64,000 nt of DNA from Elysia chlorotica. Lineage: Eukaryota > Mollusca > Gastropoda > Plakobranchidae. The stretch spans positions 99,124 through 163,123 of the forward strand of contig RQTK01000919.1 of the NCBI GenBank assembly GCA_003991915.1, in the 5' to 3' direction. The notes below the pieces were generated by a model that ran no database searches, was not told where the DNA came from, and saw nothing but the letters and a program-made list of their open reading frames with translations. The position numbers were made by a program, and so were the translations under genes. Below, in pieces: positions 1-24,330 of the stretch; within the stretch, counting starts at the first letter, position 1, and every line of letters begins with the position of its first letter.

Positions 1-214
1 ATTTCCCCCGTAACGACAAAACATTCAGAGTGCTTCTGAAGAAAACTTATGATTAAACAAACGAACTCTGAAGTAACACGAACTTGTATATTGAAGATTG
101 AATTCTAACACTTTTGACATTTAATCGTCCCAGTTTTCAGCGAAATCATACAGGCCCACGCATTGGATTAGATTTGAACCTTGGACCCCTTGTCAATCAA
201 CCCGAGGAAGCTCA

Positions 215-345
215 TTCGGTAGAATATGCATGCGGCTACTTACCATGAGTATGGTGTTCGGATCCCACATCAGGCCACCCTACTGGTTGAGTCGGTTTCA
301 CCTTTATAACGTGGCTGGCTGATCTGCTGTCTCCGCTCTGTCTCG
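215..345 (+). repeat. tRNA-derived SINE-like fragment
   Basis: Has a tRNA-like head (CTCATTCGGTAGAATATGCA, then GTTCGGATCCC resembling a B box) and a body with the motif tactggttgagtcggt that recurs in other SINE copies of the window. It is diverged and lacks the usual tail. Confidence 0.4.
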
Positions 346-606
346 TCTGACAAGATCGCTTTATGGCTCAGCTACCGGCGCCTCTTTTATTTTTGTACTG
401 CTAACATACCATGTAGGCTCCTACATAGTTGTACTGACATGTTCTGTCGAATTTTGCTGCGTGTTACATGTACTATCATGACACGTTCTGCTGCAGATTT
501 TAGTTGCTTAGTGAGACATGTTAATTATACTATTACATGCCATATGTTGTTGAAGATTTTAGTCGTTTATTGTTACACCCACATAAACAACCACGTTCTA
601 TTGCAG

Positions 607-733
607 ACAAGAGGCCAAGAGGATGCTTCAGTCACAGAAAGTCAGTGCATTTGCTGATCTGTCCCGGATCGCGCAGAAACTGCCGAGCAAACTGGACGAG
701 CCCAACTTGGATTCCGTCAAGATAAGCAAAAGG
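607..733 (+). CDS. Exon of the unrecognised gene (first visible)
   Basis: Flanked by a pyrimidine-rich acceptor (ctattgcag) and a strong donor (AGG|gtgagc). It ends in phase 0. From the ATG at 623 it encodes 37 residues ending in KISKR. A CT microsatellite begins 17 bases after the donor. Confidence 0.55.
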
Positions 734-747
734 GTGAGCAACTACTA

Positions 748-795
<48 letters not shown>

Positions 796-2128
796 GGCAA
801 TCATTTACACGTATCTTCCATTTCTCTCTCTCTCTGTATGTATGTGTGTATATATATATATATAGTATTGTTGTTATTGTATATGTGTGTGTGTATCTAT
901 TATCTCGCCCCTCCTCTTTTTGCAAAGATGTATATAGATTTAATGTCTGATATCGAATCGCCACAACTATTTTTTGTAACTATTTTGCTGTCGAGGAACA
1001 CATAATTATTTATAGCCATCTAATAACACAGTCTTTATCTGATGAAGATACCTTCACAATCACACACCTTTTGGTAACATTGCAGGAAGCCAATATGAGA
1101 GAAAATGATTGCAATTCATTAATAGTTCGTCCAATGAACAAGATATATTACATGTACTATCATTTCTGGTCTACAAAACCTCATTTGAGCAGAAACCTTT
1201 TTCCCTTTCAGTTGTTTTTTTTTAACTCTAAAGGGATATTACATTATTCACACACATAAAACGTTAAAGGCCTATTATAAGTATGTTGGCCGACAATTTA
1301 CTTGTTATTTAAATTATTAGTTAAATAATTCATTTCCATATCGCTTGATATTCATGTCCTTCGTTTTCATTTCCTCAGCTCTCCCAAAGAGGATACATGA
1401 CTGGGAAAAACGTGGAAATCGTCTGCCACAGATGCTACATTCACCACTTACCCACAAAGCGAAGATTCTACGTGGCTGAGGCAAAAACGTCACCTCCAAA
1501 CATGTTTGGGATTTCCGACAATCATTCGCCACTTTTAGAGAAAACAGAGCCCAACTCTGATGTCGGAAAAAACGTCTCCTCGACTCAACCCACAGACCGT
1601 TGGGAAGCCAGGTCAACAACTGAAATAAAAATCGAAAGCCGAACCAGTAAGGTGATAGCGCCCATAGAGAAGTATAGGTTTTTAGATCGAGACATGTGTG
1701 GGAGGGAGAGAGACCTTAATGATACACTGGCCCCTAGACTTGTTCCTTACGAGGACTGGAAGCAGGTCGTGAAGAATGTATGCAGACAGTGCAAAGTAAA
1801 ACTAAAGAATAATACCGGTATGCCAGAAACAAGAATGTCCTCTCGTCTAAACAATATATATAGGGAAAGAACAGAGGACAGCTTCCGTAGAAGAAAAATC
1901 GAGTCACGGGGGGTTTTGAGAAGTAGGCATGGCTCTACGAAATCAAGAACAGCAATAGAATCTTCGGTGTTTTCCAGAGCAAATACCTTCCAAAGAAGTC
2001 CACAAGCTAACCACCATTCACAGATTCACTGCAGCCCTGACCACCAAATCAAAGGGAAACCAGAGCAGGGCGACATACAGATTCGTTCCTTCCGATCAAA
2101 CTTGAACATGCGCAAAGAAAATTCTTAA
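607..2128 (+). CDS. Unrecognised protein, C-terminal two exons
   Basis: Two exons that join in phase: 607-733 (acceptor ttgcag, donor gtgagc) and 1379-2128 (acceptor tttcctcag, stop TAA 2126-2128). The frame is open upstream of the ATG at 623, so the first exon may be internal and the true start may lie outside the window; if 623 is the start, the product is about 287 residues. Exon 1 gives a helical-looking segment beginning MLQSQKVSAFADLS. Exon 2 begins LSQRGYMTGKNVEIVCHRCY and is then basic, hydrophilic and Ser/Arg-rich, probably disordered. Two CxxC pairs are visible (CHRC early in exon 2 and CRQC about 120 residues later) and might bind zinc together. No signal peptide or membrane segment is seen. 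A poly(A) signal lies at 2599-2604. I do not recognise the family. The matching phase-0 splice sites and the 243-codon open frame make the gene itself credible. Confidence 0.6.
751..792. repeat. (CT)n microsatellite
   Basis: A pure CT dinucleotide run just inside the intron of the left-hand gene, followed by TATA/TG-rich simple sequence to about 895. Confidence 0.9.
1379..2128 (+). CDS. Terminal exon of the unrecognised gene
   Basis: Begins in phase 0 after ttttcatttcctcag and stays open for 249 codons to TAA at 2126. It is rich in Ser, Arg and Lys, with CHRC and CRQC pairs. The length of the open frame in AT-rich DNA and the in-phase acceptor argue for real coding sequence. Confidence 0.6.
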   Translation, partial: LSQRGYMTGKNVEIVCHRCYIHHLPTKRRFYVAEAKTSPPNMFGISDNHSPLLEKTEPNSDVGKNVSSTQPTDRWEARSTTEIKIESRTSKVIAPIEKYRFLDRDMCGRERDLNDTLAPRLVPYEDWKQVVKNVCRQCKVKLKNNTGMPETRMSSRLNNIYRERTEDSFRRRKIESRGVLRSRHGSTKSRTAIESSVFSRANTFQRSPQANHHSQIHCSPDHQIKGKPEQGDIQIRSFRSNLNMRKENS

Positions 2129-2604
2129 TAAGTGATCACCGTCTACCCTGCATAGCAGGCAAAGTTTGAAGAGGAAGTTCAGAGTAGATGTCTTCCCCGG
2201 CAGATACGAAACCCAAGTTTCAACCAAGTCTATTTGTCATGATGAAACTTTGTTGTTAGGAGGACGTTCAGAAGCACACTGTAATACACACATAGTGGCG
2301 TTCTAAATGCTTAATTATTATATCTTTGTGTGATCTTATCAAAATCACCGTAAACAATTTATGCAGAAAAAATTGAGTACATTTTATTTCTACAACTTGT
2401 AAAAGCTGCGTTCACAGTCGCACCAAGACAAATGCACGATTCTAGATAGTTGAATTAGACTTCGCGCACCATCACGTTAAAGGAGAATGATTTTGCACGT
2501 GGTTTAACAAGAGTTATAGCGCGTTCACGGGTGTATTTTTAATTTTTTTATGTACAATGTGTAACGAAAACACGCTACAAATGTGAGCAACTCAACCCAA
2601 TAAA
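2129..2604 (+). other. 3'UTR of the unrecognised gene
   Basis: Non-coding sequence after the stop. The first canonical AATAAA on this strand lies at 2599-2604, so the transcript probably ends near 2620. Confidence 0.4.
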
Positions 2605-2689
2605 AAGAGTAGTTTTCAACCGAGGCAACTGCTTTGCTAACGGTTGGTGTAAGTAATATGTGGGTGAATCTTAAAGCACAACTAATGTG

Positions 2690-2870
2690 TCTCGGGGTCC
2701 GTCTTAACTATTAAGAGAGACAGCGAATATACCAGGACTTCTGTCTCAGCCAAATCCTACCTGACCAGAAGGAAAAAGGTAGCTTGATCAGGTTTCGAAC
2801 CCTAGAATCATAGTCCTAATTATGCGCTACGCGCCCTTCTGACTGAGTTACATCGCGTCCTCATATGGAG
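2690..2870 (-). repeat. tRNA-derived SINE-like element
   Basis: On the minus strand there is a tRNA-like head with an A-box-like stretch (GTAACTCAGTCAGAAGG) and a B-box-like GGTTCGAAACC. The body holds a variant of the 'ctgagacaggagtc' block shared by the other SINE copies. Confidence 0.5.
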
Positions 2871-3454
2871 GGGATGAGAGGTGTTCCAATGGGTCAATTC
2901 AAATTTTTCTAATCCTAGCAATGGGTTCGATTCATGAATCAGCAAACGCGCTCGCCTGTTTCGGTCAAGCTATCAAATACACGTAGTAAAGCCACCAAGA
3001 AAATGTGAAACCAAGAACAGAACTTTTAATGATCTCTTTATATTTAACAAAATCGTGAGTTGTCGTATTTCAACACATCCAAAAGTCAAAGTCTTGAGGT
3101 AGAAAAGTTTCTGGTTTATTTTCCTACTGTGAACGTTACAGTTCACATCTTTTTTAATTTTAACCTGTTATAGTTATCAATGCTTAATGACATGGATATT
3201 TTTTCCGTCGTTCTATAAGAACTGCAAAACAATTTTAAAATGTATTGGCATCTAGTGTCAGACTATAGCTCAACATTAAGTTAAATGAACCCCTTTTACT
3301 GATCATGTAGAATAGATAGGCTGAAATATTGAACTTTCCCATAAAATATTTAAAATAAATTAAACAAAAAAGATATGATTGGATCAATAGAAAATCTTCT
3401 GAGGAGACCCCAATCCACATGCTTGATCAATCTTAATAGCCTAATGGTATTAAA

Positions 3455-3477
3455 AGAGAGAGAGATAGTGGGAGAGA

Positions 3478-3518
<41 letters not shown>
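3455..3518. repeat. (GA)n microsatellite
   Basis: A slightly interrupted GA run, followed at about 3564 by a short CA run. The surrounding 2.9-6.2 kb is AT-rich intergenic DNA in which I see no gene. Confidence 0.9.
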
Positions 3519-3520
<2 letters not shown>

Positions 3521-5459
3521 GCTCAAAGTGGATATTTTTGTGTGAAATTAACCCCTCCCCCGACACACACACACACACAGCCACCACAAATCTATTACTG
3601 GCTCTTGGTATCTATCAAGGTGAAGATTGGAATTGATTCACACTAATTTGGATTCATTTTCAGTTTTGTAGTTCTTTTGATTGACAAGTGCGAGATAAAT
3701 GAATGTGAAAAATAGGGCAATCAATTAGAGATATTTTTTGTTTGTTTGAGCTTAGTTTAGTCCCAAGTCCAACTTTTCACGTCTGATCAGTATCCGCTAA
3801 ACGTTAGTAAACGTAGTAGTAGTAGCAGCAGATGTTGAAGTTGTTGCTTTTTTGTGTGTGTGCTCAAATAGTATCACCATCGCAGTAGGCTAGAGTATTA
3901 AAACTATCGCCAACATCACTTCATTGTGGGCCTAAATGTACATGATGTAGTAAGCAAAAGAGTCTTAACAAAAATCCAATTCGAATAGACTAGCTATGTT
4001 CAACTAGCCCAATCCACTGATATTAGTGATAGGTCTTTGAAAAAAAAACTGACCTAAATGCAGACCTTCTATGTTGAAGTCATTTGACTAAAATACAGGT
4101 ACTGCTGTTTGGTCAAACTGTACTTATGAAGAGATCTAGCCTAAATGTTCCTGGACCAATGAAGCAAGCAGGCCTTGATCTATTTCTCTTAATTTAAAAA
4201 ATGTATTGTTTGTCAGTTCCTTTGTTTCAAAGCTCTTTGCATGGCTATCAGTATATTTTTTTGTTTTATTTGTATCATTGTCCATATGTATTAAAAAAAT
4301 TATTAGAGTGGAAAAGTCCTATAAAAATCTTAAATCCTCAGAGAGTTGCTAGCTCTATTGTATTCATAAAGACATAAAGAATAAGAGCACATGTGAGCAT
4401 GGTGTTTAGGTTATTGATTAAACACTGCAAAATTGGAATTGGAAACCAATGCTTCATTCACAAACTGGAGTGAATGATTCAGTTTGCATGGTTATAATAA
4501 CTTGGATACGTATAGATAACAAAATGTGTTACTTAGGATAGTTAGTGAACAAAACTTTACTCATCTACCAGTATATTGTACATTTGACCCGACGTGACAG
4601 CACAACTGGATACGTATTTCTATTTTCATTTAAGCTTGACTCAAACTTCATTTTTGCTGTTGTTTGTTCTTTTTGCTTGGCTGCTGGTCAGACTACGGGA
4701 TAGGTATTGGCCCGCAGAATCCATACGACACCTCTCATTGGCGGCATACCTGCCAAGGCCGGAAAAGTGGCACCCAGGCATTCATGAAAAAAAGAAATCC
4801 ATTGTTTTTGCCTTCATCAATATAAAATTTACTGCTCAACATAAAATGATAATAAAAATATTGACTACTAGCTGGGATTCTCGGCTTTGCTCTGGTTTTG
4901 GGACAGTGTGCGGAAATGTAATGATAAAAAATGATAGAGATAAAGCTTGGGTTCACGAGAAAATCAGATCAGATTGTTTTTGTTTTATTATTTTTAATGT
5001 ACTAAGGTCTAGGCTATGAATATAGATCTGGCATTAAAAAATAAAGTCTAGGTTTAGATTAGGTTTGGTCCTGATATGAAACACACTAAGACCTTAAAAT
5101 CCACACAGTTAAACATAAAAAAAAAGAATCTATTTTAATTAAATAATGCTCTCCGGGTCATACTTAACTGCCATGTGATGTAAGATAGATGAAGAAAATA
5201 GTAAAAAAATAAATAGTATGTAATACGCTTTACTCAGTGTGCAAATTTGATAATATCATTGCAATAGAAAATAATATGTACATTAAAAATCATTCACTTT
5301 TCGACCAAACATAAGCATAGGAAAATTGCAATATTTTGATATGGTATAAACATTTTGAACATAAATATTACAGAAGTAATAATTAAACATAATAACATAC
5401 TGACATTAACCATGTTACATCTTTGAAAGCAAGGGCTAAATTTGTTCTCCCCCTATGCC

Positions 5460-5640
5460 GCGGTCTAGGCTAGGCTTTGAAGATCTACTACATCTATTTT
5501 AAGTAGATCTAGATTTGGCAGTATAGATCTCTAGTATTTCGATTTTCAATTCATGAAATTTCGAAAATCTAATAGTGCTTTATAATAAATCTAGATTTGG
5601 CAGTCTAGATTCTAGATCTCTAGTAGCCTACTGACGATTT
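5460..5640. repeat. AGATCT/TCTAGA-rich patch
   Basis: Imperfect direct repeat: a stretch containing 'gatctagatttggcag' and 'ctagtattt/ctagta' followed by 'cgattttcaatt..at..aaatttc' occurs twice about 100 bases apart. The same palindromic hexamers mark several other patches in the window. Confidence 0.45.
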
Positions 5641-6211
5641 TCAATTTATAAAATTTCTGAAATCTAATTAATGCTTTATGCGTGAATCGATCGATCAAAA
5701 ATTGAGATAAAAAATACAAAATGTCTGTTTGATTGACGAATCCATTTGAAATTTATGTTATTTCTAAAGCCTAATAAATTATTTATGCATCATCGTGAAA
5801 AAAAAAATAAATGAACAAGCTTAAAACATTCAGAAAACTCCAGTGTACCAATGTATTGAAATTTCAAGTTTGTACCTTGAGTAGTCATGGTAGAGAAGCC
5901 AATAATAACTTACCAAGTTCTCAAATATATAATAGATTAGGAAACATTGATATCACATGCACGTCCTAATTGATGCAGCCTGGGCATAAGTGAACAGTCT
6001 CACGGCAAAACGAGATAATGCCAAACCTAAAATTTCTGGGAAACAACTACCCCTCCGTTCCATTGGGTGTTTAGAAGGCACACGTGAAAAGTTAACATAT
6101 CAAAAACTACTGCCAAAAGTTTTTTTCATCAAAAACTATAGTCAAGAAAACAAAAAAATTCAAAATTTTCAAAATGGATATATCTCATTTCGCCGTGAAA
6201 CTGTTTTTTTT

Positions 6212-7269
6212 ATTTTAAACCGTGATATACAAGCTGGGTTTCCCGTCATACGACAATGTTAATTATAGTGAAATTGTATGTCTTTTCTTTTTGAAAGACT
6301 CCTTGCCATCAGTTAATGCAATTTTGCTTCCTACTTTTAATACATCAATAATTCGACCTAGAAAGTTATACTAGTACTACTGCTGCTAATGATAGACAGA
6401 TTTTAACCCTGGAATCCAATAATTTTGAAAAGTATGAAACCTTATAACATCCAAATGTGTGTTCAGTAAAAGGGTTAAACAATCTTATCTTTGCATAAGT
6501 TAACACATTTTTTAAAAATGTAATGCCAAATGTACTCTATAAAACTGTTATTTTTAAAGTAAGTCTGTTGTTACATTTAATAAATAACTTAAGAACTTGA
6601 AATATCAGAATAATCCCAATAGTTGCTATTCAACTAAAAGTTTGTTCTACCAAGACTCCTGTCTCAGCCGGTCACATTATACTAACACCGACCCAACCAG
6701 TTACACTTAAAGGGAACAAATATCGGACAAAAAAAAAAAAATTTTAAACCGTGATATACAAGCTGGGTTTCCCGTCATACGACAATGTTAATTATAGTGA
6801 AATTGTATGTAAGTCGATTCTTTTTTAAAGACTCCTTGCCATCAGTTAATACAATTTTGTTTCCTCCTTTTAATACATCAATAATTCGACCTGGAAAGTT
6901 ATACTAGTACTACTGCTGCTAACGATAAACAGATTTTAACCATGGAATCCAATGATTTTGAAAAGTACGAAACCTTATAACATCCAAATGTGTGTTCGGT
7001 GTAAGGGTTAAATAATCTTATCTTTGCATAAGTTAAAAAATTTTTTTTAAATTTAATGCCAAATGTACCCTGTAAAACTGTTCTGTTTAAAGTACGGTAA
7101 GTCTGTTGTTACTCACATTTAATAAATAAGTTAAGAACGTGAAATATCAGAATAATCCCAATAGTTGCTATTCAACTAAAAGTTTGTTCTACCAGGACTC
7201 ATGTCTCAACCGGTCACATTATACTTACACTGACCCAATCAGTTACACTTAAAGGGAACAAATATCGGA
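6212..7269. repeat. Two-copy tandem duplication, unit about 0.52 kb
   Basis: 6212-6728 and 6741-7269 share their start (ttttaaaccgtgatatac) and end (gggaacaaatatcggac), with scattered substitutions and small indels throughout. A run of A joins them. The right end of each unit is part of a SINE body (tcagccggtcacattatac), so the duplication postdates that SINE insertion. Confidence 0.85.
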
Positions 7270-7380
7270 CCCCCCCCCCAAAAAAAAAATCTGCCGATTG
7301 TGGGATTTGATCCACGGACCTACTGATCTGAAGACTAACACTTTACACTTTACCACATGAGCAAGTTCGCCCCCGTGTGA
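7190..7380 (-). repeat. tRNA-derived SINE, minus strand
   Basis: Reading the minus strand, the head has TTGCTCATGTGGTAAAGTG (A-box-like) and GGATCAAATCCC (B-box-like). It is followed by the body block with tgagacatgagtcctggt. A partial body copy occurs one tandem unit upstream (6655-6728). Confidence 0.55.
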
Positions 7381-7525
7381 TTGGATCTAGAACCTAGATC
7401 TATAAAACTCTTTTCATTAGTTAAGCCTAGATTGTAGATCTGGATAGACTGCTCAAGTAAGCCAAGATTTTAGATCTAGATAGATTGCTTAAGTAAACCT
7501 AGATTCTAGATGTAGATAGATTACT
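7380..7525. repeat. Short tandem repeats with TAGATCTAGAT core
   Basis: Three to four imperfect units of about 47 bases, each reading approximately 'aagyctagattNtagatctagatagattgctt', lie in a row beside the SINE. Confidence 0.6.
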
Positions 7526-8059
7526 GAAGTCCAGCGGTAGAGGAACTGACAAACTGGTAGCTATGCCATTAGAACATTCATTAGTCTATGATGCTTTGAC
7601 TTCTTAAAAACTTGGTGCTTGACAATGGACAACAAATAGATCTAACCAAGCCTAGATCTAGCTATTATAAAAGACGATCCGGAAATCCCATGGCGAACTA
7701 TTTTTATTTTTATTTTTAATTATAATAAACCTATGAAAAAATAAATAAATAAAAAAAGGACCAGAAAAACCTAGTATTTAGGTAAGACGCAGCTTCTGTG
7801 AAAATTTCATAATTATAGGTTGAGCCGTCTTCGAGCCTTTTGAGAAGAACCCCTCGATTCTACTCAAATATATATATATATATATAGATATATATCCAGG
7901 GCCAATATTCAACCTTGCAATAAAACTTTGAGAGTCCAACTAAGAGTTGTGTAAATCACTTGATTTTATTATTTTTTTAAATATTTTGCTGCTTTCTCTG
8001 ACAATGTTTTGGGCTACATCTTACACCAAAACATTTTTTTTCAAAACATGATAAAGGAT

Positions 8060-8119
8060 GGAATGTTGCCAAAAAGTATCTTTATTCCCTACTTACAATA
8101 ACGAAAGTAACCAAGTTTA
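8060..8119 (-). terminator. ZNF410: ZNF410 poly(A) signal region
   Basis: An AATAAA on the minus strand (plus-strand tttatt at 8081-8086) lies 34 bases after the stop, implying a very short 3'UTR. Further minus-strand AATAAA-like sites near 7960 could give a longer one. Confidence 0.5.
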
Positions 8120-20342
<12,223 letters not shown>

Positions 20343-21129
20343 AGTGAAAGTGGAAGCACTTTGGCTGTCAGAGGTGAATGTTCAAACCCTGAAAAATCCA
20401 TATAAAGTAAGCAGCTCTTTCAGGATTGTCTGAAATCTCTCTTAGGTGGTTTTAGCAATAATAAGAAAAAAAATTAACCAAAGAGAATCTCCTCAATCAA
20501 GTATCATAACAGAATAATTCTAAACAGATCTAAACATACACTGGAAATTCAATAATTCAAATTGTTTAGGATGAATTAAAGCGTTGGATGGAATTTGAAT
20601 TAATAACAAAAGACATTCCTTTTACAGTAAATCAGACTACCTACTTAGTATTTTAATACAATGATATTGAATGAACTGGAAATACTGACTTCAAATGAGG
20701 AAAATTCAACCAGAAATTCTTCAAAATATGAATCTCATCGGACCAAGCCCAAGATAAATTCTAAATCTGTGTTTCTACCATACATGAATGTTAAAGTCAA
20801 GACTAGTTTTGAGTGTGATAGTGTGTGTGTTTGTGAATTTAATCGCTTCCAACACCTGACATCCTGAACTCCATCCACGTCTACAAAAATTGGAGGAACA
20901 TTCAGTTTTGATGCCTCCTGATTACGTCATTACACATTTTAAGTTAGTGAAATTTTAGTGATCTAAACACATCCAGTATGGCTGGAACAAAAAGGAATAT
21001 TAACATAGGTCTGCTCAAACACATTGTTTACAAAAAATTAGAACTATCACATGATTTTGCTTACGTTTTTTGAGAGAAAGAGATCAGCCGCATTATTATT
21101 TAAAAAGGAAGGATTTAATAATTATATTA

Positions 21130-21310
21130 AAACAAGAATGCTGAAAAGTGAGATACCGTGGCCATCTGAAACACCCTGATAAATTTGCTATTTACTGGAG
21201 GGTAGAGCAGAGGAAACAAGAGGCAAAGGAAGATCCAGAAGAAACTGATTGATTGTCATAAAAGACTGGGAGGAGTAGCATGCCAAGTCAAGCCAACCTC
21301 AGAGATACAC
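21130..21310 (+). mobile_element. Degenerate LINE 3' tail fragment
   Basis: The frame reads LLEGRAEETRGKGRSRRN followed by a broken 'LIVIKDWEE'. This resembles the conserved '(L)xGxRxRGRPRxxWxDxVxxDW' C-terminus of many LINE ORF2 proteins, here with several stops. Family not resolved. Confidence 0.45.
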
Positions 21311-22029
21311 CAAATGAATAAATTATTGGTAAATTGCCGACCTCTGGTGATAAAAGGGCATTTATAACTTATTTGAAACTCTAAAAGCATTTTAATTTGT
21401 TTTCTTCCTATCATGTGTTAAAGTCTGGCTCTGCGGGGCGCCACTTCAAGGGTATATAGCACTCCCAGCTGAGCGATGATGGGCGCCGACATTAGGGGTA
21501 GCTATCCAACCCCAGCTCTGTGTGGCGTCCACTATAAGATAAGTGGGTGACTTGAGGACGTTATCTTGTCACCAGTGAACCTTGTCTTATTCACTTAGAG
21601 GACTCAATATTTCTCCACTAAAAATATCAACTTACGAAAAGTTAAGACTTTTTTGTTCTTTTCTGATCCATTAGTCTTATAAACAGGCTTTGAAGTATTG
21701 TGAAGCAACTGCAAGTTTTTCAGGCTGACCATGAGTTGTGAGTATGTTTGCTTATTACGTGATTATTGTTCAATGTTACTAACCAGTGGAGGTTATCTGT
21801 GGGTATTGATACTGCTACATTGATTGAACGATGAGTCTTTGAGCTATTTTATGGTTTGAGAACACCGTCCATTGTTTATAGCAATTGAGATGAAGTGCTA
21901 AGGGAGCAGGGGAGAAGTTGTGCCTCTGCTCAGTTGTGGGTGAAGGGGAGATGAAATAAATAAATTGTAGTTTATGATCACAAATCAGACAAGAGAGTGA
22001 AGATGAGCATCTACTCTCTCTCATTTGAC

Positions 22030-22335
22030 CAATCAGCAGTCTACACTAGATGCAAATATAGATCTAGAAGCATTTCACATTTTTAGAAAATATGGGGTTT
22101 TCATTCTATAGATTTAGATCTATATCAAATCGAACAAAGTGGTTCTATGATTTCACACAGGGTCTTCAAACACCCCACGAGGCATTGCAGACTTCGCAGC
22201 CACACTCCAATATTCATACTTGGCCGAAGTAGCCAGTCCTGCACTCAGCTAATACTTTCTGCTGACCACACACGCCCTTATTGAGTTAAAAATGTTAACA
22301 TCTCTAGATCATCTATATCTAAAATCCACTAATGA
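22030..22335. other. Intergenic, no gene seen
   Basis: AT-rich DNA with several AGATCTAGA-type hexamers ('gatctagaagc', 'gatttagatctatatc', 'ctagatcatctatatct'). I see no splice-bounded coding sequence. Confidence 0.4.
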
Positions 22336-22362
22336 TGTCTAATCTAAAAACTATCTGGGGGT

Positions 22363-22610
22363 TGGGGGTTGGGTTGGTTTAACGTCCAACAGCAGCACTA
22401 TATAGACCATATTGTGGACGGGCCCAAGGACGGACGTCTGACAATTTTATGTGCTGCCACACACGAGACCGGGTGGGGATACCATGACTCCTGTCTCAGC
22501 CGGTCACATTATACTGACACCGACCCAACCAGTAGGGAACGCAACAGCCAGGATTCGAACTCGGGACCTTTTGCGTCGGAAGCCGATGTTCTACCCCTGG
22601 ACCCCCCCCC
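22363..22610 (-). repeat. tRNA-derived SINE, best-preserved minus copy
   Basis: On the minus strand it runs: GGGGTAGAACATCGGCTTCC (tRNA-like A-box region), GAGTTCGAATCCTGG (B box), GTTCCCTACTGGTTGGGTCG, CTGAGACAGGAGTCATGG, GTGTGGCAGCACATAAA, GTCCACAATATGG, and a tail GTTGGACGTTAAACCAA. It has the same block order as the plus copy at 59585-59830. About 245 bases long. Confidence 0.8.
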
Positions 22611-22779
22611 CTTTACAAACTATCTGGATCTAATCTATATCAGATCTAGAGTAGAATCTTGATCTACCTAGATTTAGCTCGATACCATAGAATCTCTAGA
22701 ATAATCTTTGAAACTTAATCAATTTAGCTTTCACATCTAGATCTAGTAGAGGCATGAGTAAGATCAGTAAAGAGTCTAA

Positions 22780-22930
22780 AGACTGAAAACCTTCACTTTC
22801 GCTCTTGTAGATTGAGTCGGAACTCGGAAGTGGGTTTGTGTGTACTCTGGAGGAGAGTCTGCGGCTGTCTGTTTGACTGAATGACTGTCTGTCTGCCCGT
22901 CGTGGTGAGATCAAACTAGAATGAACCAAT
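22780..22930 (-). promoter_or_regulatory. Candidate ZNF410 non-coding first exon / promoter
   Basis: GC-richer than its surroundings, with no long repeat. It lies upstream of the acceptor at 20389 that demands a 5' non-coding exon. I cannot place the TSS or donor with confidence. Confidence 0.25.
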
Positions 22931-23235
22931 GGAAAGTTACAAGGTTAAAAATAGATTTAACATGCAAACTCGAAACTAAAAATAGCCTTAACCCTTAGCA
23001 GTTTAAAACTACACATAATTTACATTGATTGAACTCCACCGCAGCTTACATGCTAACGCTAATTTTCTACTTATAACAACTAGATCTATATCCCGTGACT
23101 TCCATCGCCCATTTTCTAGTTATGCATGTATTTATGAAAAAAAAATGCATAATGTTTCATGTCCACGACGCGTGGCTTCTTTCTTTCTGCCTGTCTCACT
23201 TCCTTAGCCCCCCTCTCACGTTCTCCCTCTCTCAC

Positions 23236-23276
23236 GTTATCTGCTGATGTTGGACGTTAAAACCAACTTAACTCAA
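23236..23276 (+). repeat. SINE tail fragment
   Basis: Reads tgatgttggacgttaaaacc, the 3' tail of the window's SINE family, with no head attached. Confidence 0.55.
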
Positions 23277-24225
23277 CTTTCACGTTCTCTGTCAATCTCA
23301 ATTTTATTATTTTGATAGTGATTTTTTTGCAATTGTCATGAGACTCAAGTAACATGCAATGGTTATTACTATTCGTATTTATTGCATCACAAATGTGTCA
23401 GTCAGCAAAAGTACATTTAAAATAATGAACCTGGTTTATATTGCTTTGTCTGTTTAAAAATGAAATTATGCTGCAACATTTTGCAACTTTTGCCACTTTC
23501 AATCACAATTTCCATGGGGACAGGAAGCATTTATGGTCAACTTGAAGTGTTTTTAAAAAAGGTTCGGATCAAATGCTCTCCCCTTACATGAGATAACATG
23601 TGCAGATTCTAATTCGATCAAGATTTATAATAGCTTTAGATGCTGACATTGATAGATAGTAAGTAGACCTGTTAATAAGGTTAGATGTACGTAATATTTA
23701 CAGGTACAACAGAGAAAATCTCCTTACTTAGAACAGATTTCATTAAAACAATTTTCAAAAACCTTGTCAAAATGTATAATTTAACAGATGTGTATTATTA
23801 CGCTTGACTATTATATCAGCATTGTCGATAGAGTACTCAACAAAAGGAGATATATCTGTCACGGCTCAGAGTTTCGAGATACATATCGCTCTTGTCAGGC
23901 GCTTATATTTTAATTGCGTTTGACAACAGGAAACGTTTCTTGTCTCTTGGTTTTTTAATCTTTTGTTTGTAATAACTAATATGGCCTATATTGTTAACAA
24001 GGACCGTGTGACGGCAATGATTGCACCATGGGTCTGTTTTGATTAAATATGTGTCCTGATATTTAAACTAAACTAACAATACAACAACTGATAGACATAA
24101 GTCGATCTATTGGTTGCGTACGCTCTTTTCAGCCAGCGACGCATTGTAGCACGAGCCTCGATCTCCTTCACGTTACAGCAGGTTAAAGCTAAAAGTAAGC
24201 GCACTATAACTCTATATTCGCTGAC

Positions 24226-24330
24226 CTCTGTGGTAGAGCGTTGATTTGAAACTTACGATCAGTAAAATTTTTATTTTATTTTTGTCAGATTTCGTGCCTA
24301 CTGGTTGAGTCGGTGTCAGAGTAGGCTACT
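24226..24330 (+). repeat. Diverged SINE head fragment
   Basis: Contains ctctgtggtagagcgttgat (A-box-like) and, after an AT-rich interruption, cctactggttgagtcggtgtc from the SINE body. Confidence 0.35.

Noticed and set aside
4594-5019. 141-codon open frame with a hydrophobic N-terminus
   Set aside because: AT-rich intergenic DNA, no splice or poly(A) context, and the sequence loses any protein-like character after about 70 residues.
5990-6262. 90-codon open frame overlapping the 0.5-kb tandem unit
   Set aside because: The second tandem unit does not keep the frame, and its composition follows the AT-rich repeat.
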